A stretch of DNA of 64,000 nt from Balanoglossus misakiensis (lineage: Eukaryota > Hemichordata). The DNA lies in NCBI GenBank assembly GCA_040954595.2, contig CM082578.2:12834001-12898000 (forward strand), read 5' to 3'. Shown here one piece after another: positions 1 to 12,300 of the stretch. The position numbers and the translations under genes are program-made. The notes below the pieces were generated by a model. It saw only the letters and a program-made list of their open reading frames with translations. It was not told where the DNA came from and did no database searches. The first letter of the stretch is position 1; every line of letters begins with the position of its first letter.

Positions 1-245
1 ATTACGCCGTTTTCAAAGCTACAGGGGCTTGAGATTTTCGTGTATGATATGCGATCTCGTGTGCCTGCAGTTACATTGTGGTGTAGTTGCCAATCCGAAA
101 TGCCCAGGGTCGCTACCTCCTCCAAAAGTCTGAAGTAACGACAGAGCGGATTGTTGAACAACTTCACAATTGAAACAAGCATGTCGGGAAACGATCTAAA
201 CGTTATTCAAACCCCTCGCTGTCTTGTTCTCCTTTCCACGCACAG

Positions 246-383
246 AAAGCCAAATGGTTGTGTCACATGTGCCAGAAGAGGCGGCATCTATACACTAGCT
301 CAGGGATGTGGTACCACGGAACCAGGCCTGGACTAAGCAGAGGGAGCAGCGTGGAAGAGGCGATGTCGGCAATGAGTGCGGCG
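246..383 (+). CDS. PCLO: Exon: second half of FYVE-like Rab-binding zinc finger
   Basis: The exon is phase 0 at both ends and encodes [20 protein letters not shown] followed by [12 protein letters not shown] and rabphilin zinc fingers end in a similar W-hydrophobic-C-x2-C pattern followed by a basic stretch and SGxWF/Y. Only the last CxxC pair is visible; the first zinc ligands must lie in exons left of the window. In the family this module binds Rab3 or scaffold partners. It shows that the gene has a RIM-like N-terminus, so it is a full-architecture family member and not a C2-only relative. Confidence 0.75.
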
Positions 384-3300
384 GTACGTATTCACATCCG
401 ATATATTTGTTTCTTCGATCATTTAAAGCATGTGAGGTGTATAGGCAAGCGATGTCTAATTTTGCCGTTTCTGCTCTATTTTTTCACTACCTGTTTAATG
501 TATGTGTGTTATGTTTAAAGTCTATGGGATTTGTATACTGTTGTCATGTCTCCCAAATGTGGTGGAAGGCCTTCGCGATTGTCTATATTTGAGTTCTCAG
601 CAAACGCCATGTCAGTATTTGAAATCTCGCAGAGTTCTTCTCACGTGGGCAAAAGTGACAATCATTATCTACTATAGTACTGGTTGTTTCCATGGAAACG
701 CGAGCGGTTCGGCATCTTTTGCTCGGCAAAACCTCGAGCGATAAGCGTGAATAGCAATGTGGAGCTGATATCGTCCCTTTGGTGAAGAGAACAAACGTGG
801 CAGATAGCTCATCGAACGAGAGTTTTTGTCATCACAGCAATGCGATGTAAATTGCATAGAATCTTACGTCAATATAACAATGTTTTGTGATTGCACATAG
901 CCAGATAACAATCCTACGTCATCGCTACGATGCCAAGTGATTGTAACAGAACCTAACGGTATTACACCTAACCAGCGTATTATGTGAATCTTTACAAATC
1001 TGCTGGTTTCAAACCTGATTATGCTTACGTAGGGTAAAAGACTCATTAGACATAGAACTCATGGTCAGGGGGAACTTCCGCTTTGTGTAATTTGCCACAT
1101 TTAAGTTTGTAGCATGTGCAGGTTCAATTTAGTAATCATATGATAAGTTACCATGTAGACGAGTTCATGAAACCTAACCTAAATGGTGCATAAATTGTAC
1201 CGGGTGATGTATATTAGTATGAACTGAAATATCATACTGTAATGTTTTACCCCGTTCCTCATCCAATACTCTTCAATGATGTATGTTTCGCCGAATGTCT
1301 ATCTAGTTTAGGAAATCCAATAATCTTTCCGGAGAGTAATGAAATAGTTATGAACTGTCACGTGGTGGTGATGATGAAGATGATTGATTGACACATTTCG
1401 CTCGGTTGGATTCGATAAGTTAGAATTTTACAAACTCATTCATTCATTCATTCATTCATTCATTCATTCATTCATTCATTCATTCATTCATTCATTCATT
1501 CATTCATTCATTCAACCAGGTACCGACTGTCTGTGATGATAGACAATAAGTGTACACTATATAAATGTCTGTTTTTTTTATTTCAGGAGAGAAGATCGTC
1601 AACGCCAATGTCTGAAGATTCGTACGCAGGCGCAGCAGGTGAGGGGCGAGAACGAAAACAATTAGAACATTCTGAGTCGTCGGAGGAAAGACCTGAGAGC
1701 GAAAGCCGTTCGCGAGGTTCGTACAGTAATACAGATCACTTGTTAGGCAGACGGAGTGGAGCATTCCGGGACGCGCCAAATTAAACTGCGAAGACCTCAG
1801 AAGAACTCAAACGACTCCAGGCTGCAACATTCAAATAAGATGAAAATAATTGGAGATGCGAAATTTTCGGCAGAGAATGTCGGATGTTCGGTTGTTCTGC
1901 ACGTTTTACCGATTAAGATTGGTGATATATATTTAATTTAATTCCTTATATGTTTATTGCATTGTTGATATAAAGGTGACACGCAGATTTATGTATTATA
2001 AATTGGATGTTGCAGCCCTGCAGCCAACGCCTTAAATATTCCCGCCGCTGGAAAAGAAACGTGTTTACTTTTTTGCGTGCAATTTCTTTTGCAGGGGTAG
2101 GCCAGAGCTCTAGTGATGAGGATGGCTGCAAATCTTCAAACGCAAAAGACATGAGCAGGCGTTCACGAACCCAAGCTACAGCTCAGGAGATGTCAGATCA
2201 AAGTGATTTCCAGCACGATGAACAATGCAGCTTAGACAATATCAGTCCCAGTTCGACGTACGACAGCGGATTAGGCGCCAGCACGATGATGCCATCAGCT
2301 GACGACGTGGTCGTGGGCGTGGATGAACCGCCACAGCAGCCGCAGCGAAAAGAACGAACTCGTACCATGTCTCTCCAGAGGCAAGACACGACGGAGTCCC
2401 TGGATGACGAAGAAATGCAGCGGCAGCTGCTCGATTTGGCCGGTAACGGCAGCCTCGACGAGGACGAAATGATGAGACAGTTATTGGAGATGGCCGCCAT
2501 GGCGAGCGTCGATCAAGACGAGAGCGAGGCTGCTCACACAATGGCGAGCGAGGAGATCAGCCAATCAGATGACGTCCCGGTTGGGGACCGTGATGGTGCT
2601 TACGGAGAGGAGTCGCCCATGTGTCCGATACCCGCGAAACCCGCGGCCGAGACGGTGGTTGCACGGGTAGATGAACCAACAGACGCAACATCGGATATCT
2701 CAATCACAGCGGACACTGTTACAGCCAGTGACAGTTCAATTGCAGAGGAGGACGAAACGGAGCAGACAGAAAACGAAAGTGCTAACTACACGCAATATAT
2801 TCTGACAGACCGGGAAAGGAACGCCGTGTCCATCAGCAGTATGATTCCGCAATTTGCATACAAGAGCGCGTCATTTGATGACGATTCGCTCAGGAAAGAA
2901 CCCTCCAAGATTGGTCGTGACGAGGATTACAAGGAACACATTGAAAAGAGACTGCTGGTGAAATCGGGGTCACTTGATTCCAAGACCAGGGACGCGGTGC
3001 TCTCTGACAGTCCTGTTTTGAGGAAGCCGATCAGGAGATTTGAACCGCGGTGGAAGCATGAGAGTCTCAGTGATAGTGAAATTAGGTCAAGCAGTAGACA
3101 GATAGAAATCGATACAAGTACCCTGGCCAGAAGCAAGTCACTACTAGCCAAGAGTGACTCCACTTTAGCAAGCAAAGGCAGAACAGACACAGCCGTGCTG
3201 GGGACCTCGGTCAGTGTGGAGTCTGGCATCGGGAGCATGGACAGCGGGCTCAACGGTAAAAACGGGAAGGCCAGCACTTCTCCGATGAACAATGCCCAGG

Positions 3301-6300
3301 ATGTACAAGAGGGTCCGGAGATCCGGTATCAATCATTCCACGACCTCAGAAAAGTTGGCACCGAGGAGCCAACAACGACGAGTATGCAACCCGCGCCCGC
3401 CCTGCAGTACACCCGGCACAAACCCTTGAACCTTCCCAAGAGGCGGCGGGCGAAGCCAGTGATGGAGATCCCGCTGTCCCCCATATGGGACGTGGAGATC
3501 GTCACGCCGGAATCGGATCACCCGGCGGGAGACTTCCAGTCGCCCGAGTACAGCAACCCAGAACTCGCGGAAGAATCGCCGATCGAGCCCATGGCGAAAG
3601 TGAATTACCACGAAGGGGAGGAACTGTGTGTAACGTTGACTAAACTGAGCGCAAAGCCAGAAGAACCTGTCGTTGTACCGACCACAGTTGATGTGTCTGA
3701 TGAAATACCGCCTACACAAGAAAAGGAAAAGGTTGAAAGCGAACAAAGTAAAGCGACAGTCAAGGAGCCAGAACCAGAGGACAAGACAGAAGTGCATAGT
3801 ACATTCGGCCTACAAAAACGTGCCTTAGACTCTGTCCCGGAAGAACCACCTGAATTTCTCAAAACTCAGGAGGAGGAGAAAAAAGTGACATCGATCGAAG
3901 ACACGTTGTCCAAGTCGGAAGCTAAGCCTAAACCATCAAAACTTCCCGCACTTGCAGGGAAGTCAGAACTTTCATCTGTGGGTGCTACAAAGACCGTGAC
4001 AGCACAGATAAGAAGAACAGAGAAAGAGTACAAGAGTTACATAGAGACCTTTAAGCAGACTACTTCGAAAGATGGCAGTGCGGGCAAGGCAGAGATAGAT
4101 CCAAAAGGCCCATCCGAACCCTGCACGGACAGTTTGCAACACGTGGCAGAGACGGACAAAGAGGAAACATTGCTTGGTGCTACAACTGTAAAGGGGGACA
4201 TTGAAATCAAAGTGAAAGAAGCACAATTATCAGAGCAGGTTCAAGGAAACCTGTCAGAGCCTGATAGGGATACAATTAAGAAGGATATTACAGATCAAAC
4301 AGCTGATACTCTTCTAGGGGGCAGTGATGGCAAATCACTGTACAATACCATGCAAACACTTGGGACAATTGCCACGGTAGTAAAGGAGAGGGAAGGGGCT
4401 ATCTTTGTGGTGTCCAAGTATGAAGGGGGAGACGACGGGGAGGCCAAAGACAAGGAAAAGGGTCCGCAGAAGAAAGATGCGCCAGACACATCGAAACCAA
4501 CCAAAAATGACTCAAAACTTCCAACAAGGCGACGCCACAAGCCTGTACCTCTGCCTCGGACAAGTAAGCTACCAACGCTGGCCAGCTTAGACGAAAAACT
4601 GCCAGTATCAAAGATAGAAAACGATGAGCCTTCTCTTCGTGACAGGCGAACACGAAGAACTCTGCCATCTACCGTTACGGCGTCAAAATCCACTGAATCC
4701 ATGCCCACCACTACCAGAGCTGGAGATGTCCACACTAAGACCACTTCGTACGGAAAATACAGGTCACGGTCGCTTGATGCCATACCGCAGTCTAAGTTGC
4801 CTTCGAGGCTGGGTAAAATACCAGAAATGTCCCGAATGAAGTCGGAAGAAGCAGTGAGTCAGTCTAGCTCCAGCAGACTACCCACGAAAATCCCACGTGG
4901 GAAGCCAAAACCGTCCCCTTCAACGAGCAGACAGGCAAGTACTGATAGCAACGGTGGGTCTCCAGACTCGATATTAGAATCTCCAGTAACACCCGAAATG
5001 GCCACAAAAACGTTTTCAGAGCCTAAGCCAAGCAGCCCCACACAGGACACGAGTGGACAGGAACCTGCATTCACGTTAGCTAGTCCCCCTAGCCCTAGGG
5101 AAGAAAGTCACTTCGGAATAACAAAAGGGCCCCTTGAAAAATCAGACAAGAAAAGAGCCTCGCCTCCTCAGACAAAACCGGATCTCAAAGCTGGACACGA
5201 GCGGGGGCGTGTACCCTTGAGGAAGCAAAACGAATCGATAGCATCCGAAGGAAGCGTCGACAAGCCTGGCAAGCCTGCTAAACCACCTGTAGCCCCCAGG
5301 AAAACAATCGGCACCGCCATGGGCAGAAGTTTCGATGGGAAACTTATTCCTCGCCCAAAGACTGCGACAACAGAGACGGGAACGGAAACGGAAATTGACA
5401 TGCCGCCCAAACCGAGGCAAGTGAAGACCATCTCCACGGCAATGGGAACAAGCTTCGACGAAAGGAGATTCATGGGCCGGTATTCGCCCAGAGCCACGGC
5501 GGAAGCCACGACGGAAACCTACGGGCAGCTGTCTGAAGCGATGCGACAGAAAAAGGCGATGCTGAGTGAGGCGGTCGGGACAAGTTTTGATCAAGAAATT
5601 GAGACGTCCAAAAAGCAGACGACAGAAACGGGGACTTCTCCGCCGACGCCGACGAGAAAATCATACAAGAGCACGGCCACGGGGAGCTTTGACATGGGCG
5701 TGGCCGAAGCCAAGAAAATGACAGATAGCGGCACATCACCGGAGTCGCCGGTGAAGAAAACTGTCCAGACCATTGCGACAGAAACCAGCTTTGAAGAAGA
5801 TGCACCCAAGACGAAGCCGGTGGTCGAAGAGAAGGGAACGTCACCGCCCAGCAGTCCAAAGATCACAAAGAGCGATCTCGAGCAAGTCCCGCCATCGAGA
5901 ACAGCCGAAGCTGTTCTGGGTATCACGACGGCGAGCACCAGCTATCGTGAAAATCAGTTGATCTTCGTCTCGGCCAGCCAGCAGAGGAAGTCCACAGACA
6001 GGAGGAACCATGCAGACGCACCGCGAACTGTGCAGCCAAAAACAGTCAGCATTGGGACCAACACAGAAGACAGCATCCTCAGAAGGTCGTCAATCGATCA
6101 GCTCTTGGACGATATGGACCATCGGCCATCTTTCAGCATGTCCACGTACAGCGACGATGAGTATTCAGCGCCGTCAGTAGCCAGAGCGAGGAGATTCTCG
6201 TTTGAAGACAACGACCGGAGAAGCTCATCACTACCATCCACACCAAGTCGAATTCCCCGGTCTCCCAGCAGCAGGGTAAGTTGTGGACATACTCTCCCAC

Positions 6301-9300
6301 TTTTCATTCCAGTGGTATATGTGTTGAATTAATTTACATCAACCAATCGGGAAAACAGCTTTTATGGTTGGAGAGTTTTTTTCGATCTGTGATCTCGCGG
6401 GCTGAATGCCTTACCATGCACCTAATATAATTATAATGATATCATTTTAAAAGTTGAAAACATATTATATTGTTAACACAATGTAATCTTAAATTACACG
6501 TATTTATATCATTTTACATTGAGTATTTTTATTCTGCAGATGTCTATTATGTAGGTTCCTTCTCGGGATTCATCAAAGCCAATATTTGTTTCGATTGTTT
6601 TCATATCAAGTGAACTAAATGTTTTACTTATGAGGAAAGATCTAAGACACTTTACTGGCCATTTTATAAGAAGGCTGACACTGTCCTTTTTACAGAGTAC
6701 TTCCAGTGACACAGAAGGAGTTGACAGCGATGCTGACACGCCTCGGAAGATTCGTCGAAGATTACCCGAAATTCCACCGGACGCCGTTCCCGCTCCCATG
6801 CCGAGGAGAAGTAAAAGTTCCAAATTGGAAAAGGGAATTTCGGAGCAGGAAGCCGAGCGAGCGAGCGAATTGAACAAAGTGAAGGAGATGCTCTACAAGA
6901 AGGCGGAAGAGTTGCAGCGACAGCGAAGTGAGAGCGAAAAATCGGCAGCTGCCTCGGACTCTCCCGGCCAACGCCAAGAGGTCACCCGCATCACGGTGAG
7001 ACACTCCAAGCTGCCGACGGTCACCAAGAAGAACGGCGGCAACAAAAGTGGTGCTTCTTCAGTTTCAAAGCCTCCCTCGGCCGGTCTCGGCAATGGTGCT
7101 AAATCAGCGAACGGTGCTCGAGCGAAGCAAGCTGTCCCAACCTCAACGCCCAAGAGACTGTCGCCTCCTCAGGAAAAACCCGTCGCCTCGAAACAACCCA
7201 CGGCCACCAGGGAGAGGTTCGGTTACAAGCGAACCTCCCCTCCCTCTGGAAAACAGAAACAGGTGAAAGGTGAAGGCGAAAGCAACCTGACTCAGCTCGT
7301 GTATCTGACAAAGTCAGAAGAGGACATCATCCGGGAGATTGAAAGACAAATAAGTGACACGGCTGGAACAGAGTACAGGGCGTTTGAGCCGGCGGAAATC
7401 AAGCGGGAAGTGCGAAGAAAATATGCAGACTACATTGGTCACGACTATGACCTTACCTCACTGTCAAAACTGAACACTGCGTCCTCGTCAGCGGAACCGA
7501 AAGAATCACCGGCCGCAGCAGCAGATAGACCCAAAAGGGCATCACCAACCCAACGTGGGGCGTCATCGAAACAAACTGAAGCGGGAGGCAAAAAGAGGAC
7601 GTCGCCCACAAAAGACGAAAAGGCGGCAAAACAGACAGAAACTGTCGGCCACAAAAGAGACTCGCCCACAAAAGATGACAGGCCATCTAGAAGTCGTCTT
7701 CCCGTGAAGAAATTCACACCAACCACCAAACCGGACGTGGCCCGGAAGTATGGCGTGGACCAAACGCGAAAACTGGACGACAAGACTTCGCCGCAGGTTC
7801 CAAGATACCAGTACATCGGCAAACCCGACAGGGACAACTCTGCCAAACCTCAATCGGGCGAAAAACTAAACGGGGTCAGGGCAAAGAAAGATGACGATAA
7901 GGACAGGCTCCAGGAAGGGAGGGACGATGCACCGAGCCAGAGCAGATCACCCAAATCACAAGCAAGAACATCGCCCCAATCGTCCCCCCAGCGACGCCGC
8001 CACCGGAGGCAGAATTCCGACCCCCACGTTCAGAAGTTCTCGCCGATAAAAGAGGACAGCGATTTTGAGTCGCAGATATCCGCCGTCGAGTCGCCGAAAG
8101 CCAAGAAGGCGGACAAGCAGTCGCAGGGACAGGTCGGCCGAAAGTCGCCATCAGGGAAAGATGCCGCTCCTCCAAAACACACAAGGCGGAGGAAGGACAC
8201 GCCAACCATCATGCCAATGTCTGAGGAGATAGTAAGTAACTTCATTGCAAATGGTTTTGCTAAATACCAAACTCGCCTGTCGCACGTTCGTTAATTCATT
8301 CATTGATTCCAGATATTAGAAAAAACAAGCATTTCAGTTGTGTAGCACACTGACTACTGGAGAAGTCATGTGAGGGCGGTAAGAACAAAATACAGGTGGT
8401 CAGATGCGTACTCAGGAATACCACGTAGTTCTGTGTTCGTTCACGCATGTGGTTTTGTTTGTACCACTGTCCGTTCAGATTGTCGAGTTTCATATTTTTT
8501 TCCATGTGTCTATTTCGTTTGGAAATAAAGATGGCCCAAGCGGAACGAATGAGCCAGGAGGGAGAAATGATCGAGCGGAAAATCAAAGAAGAGAAAAGAG
8601 AACAGCTACGAAAGGAAATAGAAAAAAGGAAGAAGCAAATGGAGGAATCTGCCAGAAAGCTGGAAGAGATCAAAGCCATGCGTCAGTTCGACTCTCAACT
8701 TGACACCGTGAAGACAAGTTACAGCTATGACGATAAACTGAGAAATCTGGACACCGCCAGACTGAGTGACCACGACAGACAGTATGGTTCCTTGGAAACC
8801 ATGGCGATGGTGCGAAACATGCCAAATTTTAGCCTTTCACAGTCCAGCTCGTTCAACTCTTCGTCGGACGACATGTACGGTTCGGACGGCCAGCACCTAA
8901 TCTTCCCGCTGAAGAGCCCTCAGCGGACGAAAGGGGAAGACGAGGGAACGGGGTTTCCTCAAAAGAAACCGGCCGAGAGGCAAATACACTATGATGAAGT
9001 CACCGGGAGCGCCGTGCATATTGTCCAGCAGAGCCTCGTCGCCAGTAAAGACGGCCAGCAACAGCCGGCGTTGGGTCTGCGAAGAAGCTCGGCTTTCACC
9101 GGTCGGGATGAGATTGACTCGGGAATGGGAGTGACGGAAGCCGGAAGTGAGATATCGGAAAAACAGGTATGTATAGGTGTGGTATATAGATGAAGTTTAT
9201 AAACTGACCATTTATCACTATAGTATTTGTTCACGAATTTCATGTTTACTTAATATTCAGGAAAGTGGCAGGAGACACGCCGACAGCTCCCGGAAACCCC

Positions 9301-12300
9301 CGAAGGGTGACGAACACAAACGAACTCCGTCAAGTCCCAGTAAAGCTGCTCTGGGAAAATCAAAGGCTTTGTCTGCTCCTGCATTTCGATCGAGTAAGTT
9401 GAATTTAGATTTTCATCGGCTGTAGGTGAGTAGATAGACTGTCTGTAGCTAGTAAGAAGACATTATTCATGTTTCCATGGTGTTTTTGGCAAATGTTTAT
9501 TTGGAATCAGCGGGCTCGAGGTTTCTTAGTCTGGCCCCAGACCAGTGTGTTTTAGATATATAGAAATTCTACACACTGGTCTGGAACCAGGCTATGGTGG
9601 TGTCTATCGTTGTGCATTTATTACAGGTTCAAACTTCGAATTTAATTCATTCCCAATTGAGTTCATATAAAATGTATAATTCTGAGAAAGACTACTAAAT
9701 TACTAAATGATAGTTTTCCTTTCAAATGTACCTGAATTGCTTACATATACCTAGTGGTGTATGTCTCTCTCTCTCTCTCTCTCTTTGTCTCTATTTAATA
9801 TCTCTGTCCGTCCATCCGTCTGTCTGTCTGTCGCTGTTTAGCTTCCGGTTACGGCCAGAAAAGTGCATTCAAGACGGAAAAGAGTGAATTTTCATCCGCA
9901 GAATTTGGTAGTTTTGGTAAATATCGAGTCCTGCGTTCATTATTTTCTATTTTCTGGCTGACCACTTCTAATATTTACTGGTCATTTGATACCTCAAACG
10001 CATTTTTTGTCTTTGGCATGGAAAGTAAATTAACAGCAAAGATGATAATATTTCACGGATAGACTCTTCGTTTGCAAATCACTAAGTATGCCATCGGTAA
10101 TTCTGTTGCAGATTTCCGTTCGGTCGGACGTGACACGGACTGGTCAGACCCGCATGGCGACAGTGACGACGATACCTATCATGCTAAAAGTGCCGTTTCT
10201 TCGTATCGAGGACATAAGTCACACATGGACAGAGAAAAGGGGGTAAATTTGATAGTCGTTTCTCCCCTGGTTTATATTCCAGGGTGCACTGAACAGGTGT
10301 TGAGCTAATATGTAAATTTTACTGTCCTTTGTTTAGTAGGACTGATTTTCAAATTCTAATTCAGAGTCTTACGCTGAGTACATGCACTATGGGATGTGTA
10401 TAGGTGAGGTATATATTCAGAGCATTTCATCATGGTTTAGGAAGCTGAACATGAAAGAAGTTGTTTCACGGGGCAAGAATACTGAAAATTTGTCAAAAAC
10501 TACCAGAGCTGCATTTTGTAAACTGAGACTACAAAAGTAATCGCTCTTATAAATGACGTCATTGCAGGTCATGTCACCCGTGAGCACCTCTGGCGGTCAC
10601 CACGGACAGGCAACCAAGACATTTCTGTTCAGCAGAGACCCAAAGGACAGATCCGTGAGAGGTAAGCCGCTGTTATTAATGCTCGACGACAAGCGAGAAA
10701 CAGTGCTGTCATTTCGCGGAGGATACTACTTTAAAAACCTGTTACGCTTTTGTGGTCAATGATGTAAAGGGGGAGTCAAACTAAAATTACAGCGATAATT
10801 GCTAGTATGAAGAACAGCGAATCTGACAATGGCGGATCTGCCATTTTAGGCACCGATGCGTTTTCCTGTGGCGGGAAGGCCTGGCGTTGCAAAATTTATA
10901 ATTATCCTAAAATCAAACCCTATGGCGCACGGCATGTGCTAAAGGTTGCTTTTCCAAACACCGTGAAATGAAAATGTCAAATGTGCAGGGTTTTCCGGTA
11001 GTTCTTCGTGCATACTCGTGGGTAGAGAAAAATGGCCTCTCGGAGCACAATACTTCCATCGCCGCGTGGCTCTGATCCACCACGCACGCGTTCTCAGATT
11101 GTGAAAGCCTCATCGGCGAGATTTGGGTTCTAATTCTTGAACTACGGCCGATTTTATGTAATTTATTAAATGGCAGTAGTAATGCACATGTGTTTGTACT
11201 CATGCCCGATTAGCATTTTAGTTCATTCAGAGAGGCATCAATTAATTGTTGATACGATAATACCTCGACACTTTTTTGCATTTTTTACGAATTTATGCCA
11301 TGCCTAAGTGAAAAAAGTAAAATTCAGTTTGTTTATTTTTAACAAAGCATGGATACGTATCGTTACTGTGGAAGTAAAAATCGTGATAATTAACTTACAA
11401 GCGAGAAAGTAATTCGAATCGAAAGCTTGCGTTTCAGGAAACGGCCTGGGTTTGAAAATAGTGGGCGGCAAGCGGATCCCGGGAACCAATCAAATTGGCG
11501 CTTACATTGCCGCCATCTACCCGGGTAGCGTGTGCGAGCAAATCGACGACTTGAAAGAAGGGGACCAGGTGTGCGAGTGGAATGGAGTTACTCTCACCGG
11601 GAGAACATACGAGGAGGTACAGCAAGTTATTCGGTCGACGGATGGGGAAGTGGAGTTAAAAGTGAGATGGTGAGTACTGCACGGGTTACGAGGATAATAA
11701 ATAGGCGTGCTCTGAAATTGGCGTTTGCTCCCCGACACACAAAATTTGACCCCCCCCCCCCCCAACTCGGTGATCAACGTCGCAGCATTTGAATCACATT
11801 TAACTATATCTTTCCATTCTTGCAGCGGTGTCGGTATGTGCGAGTCTCCCCGAAAACCGCCACCAACCAAACAACCAAGTGAGAGTTACCAGTCTTCCAT
11901 GGAAAATATCCCTGAACACGACGAAGGTGCGTTGGCCATACATTTTCTGTAGGGTCCATGTGACTTGCAAGTCACTTTGCGAGTCTACAATCAAAATATC
12001 TCTAGCTTTGCCGTAATATTTTTGTCTTTGCGTTTAACTTTTATGGTCAGAGTAGATATTCACACAAGGATATAAGAATATGAAAGTAGGGGATGCTTAC
12101 ACTACCATCTTTTTTCACAGAAATCGAAGAACTCGAAAAGCAGAGATACTCGCCGAATACTGGTATAGACCCCACCCAACTTTCCAGGAGACTGGAAGGC
12201 ATATCAAGGGCGCAGTCGCAGTCGGGATCCAGTGCAGGGTCGTCGATGAAGCAGGGTAGCCCTCCAAAGTGGCCTGAATCACCAACTATGTCTTCACCCA

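Noticed and set aside
2007-2094. In-frame upstream extension of the giant exon with its own ATG
   Set aside because: It lies upstream of a good TTTTGCAG acceptor and its residues are not acidic/serine-rich like the exon; the phase from 1638 fits the acceptor, so this is intron.
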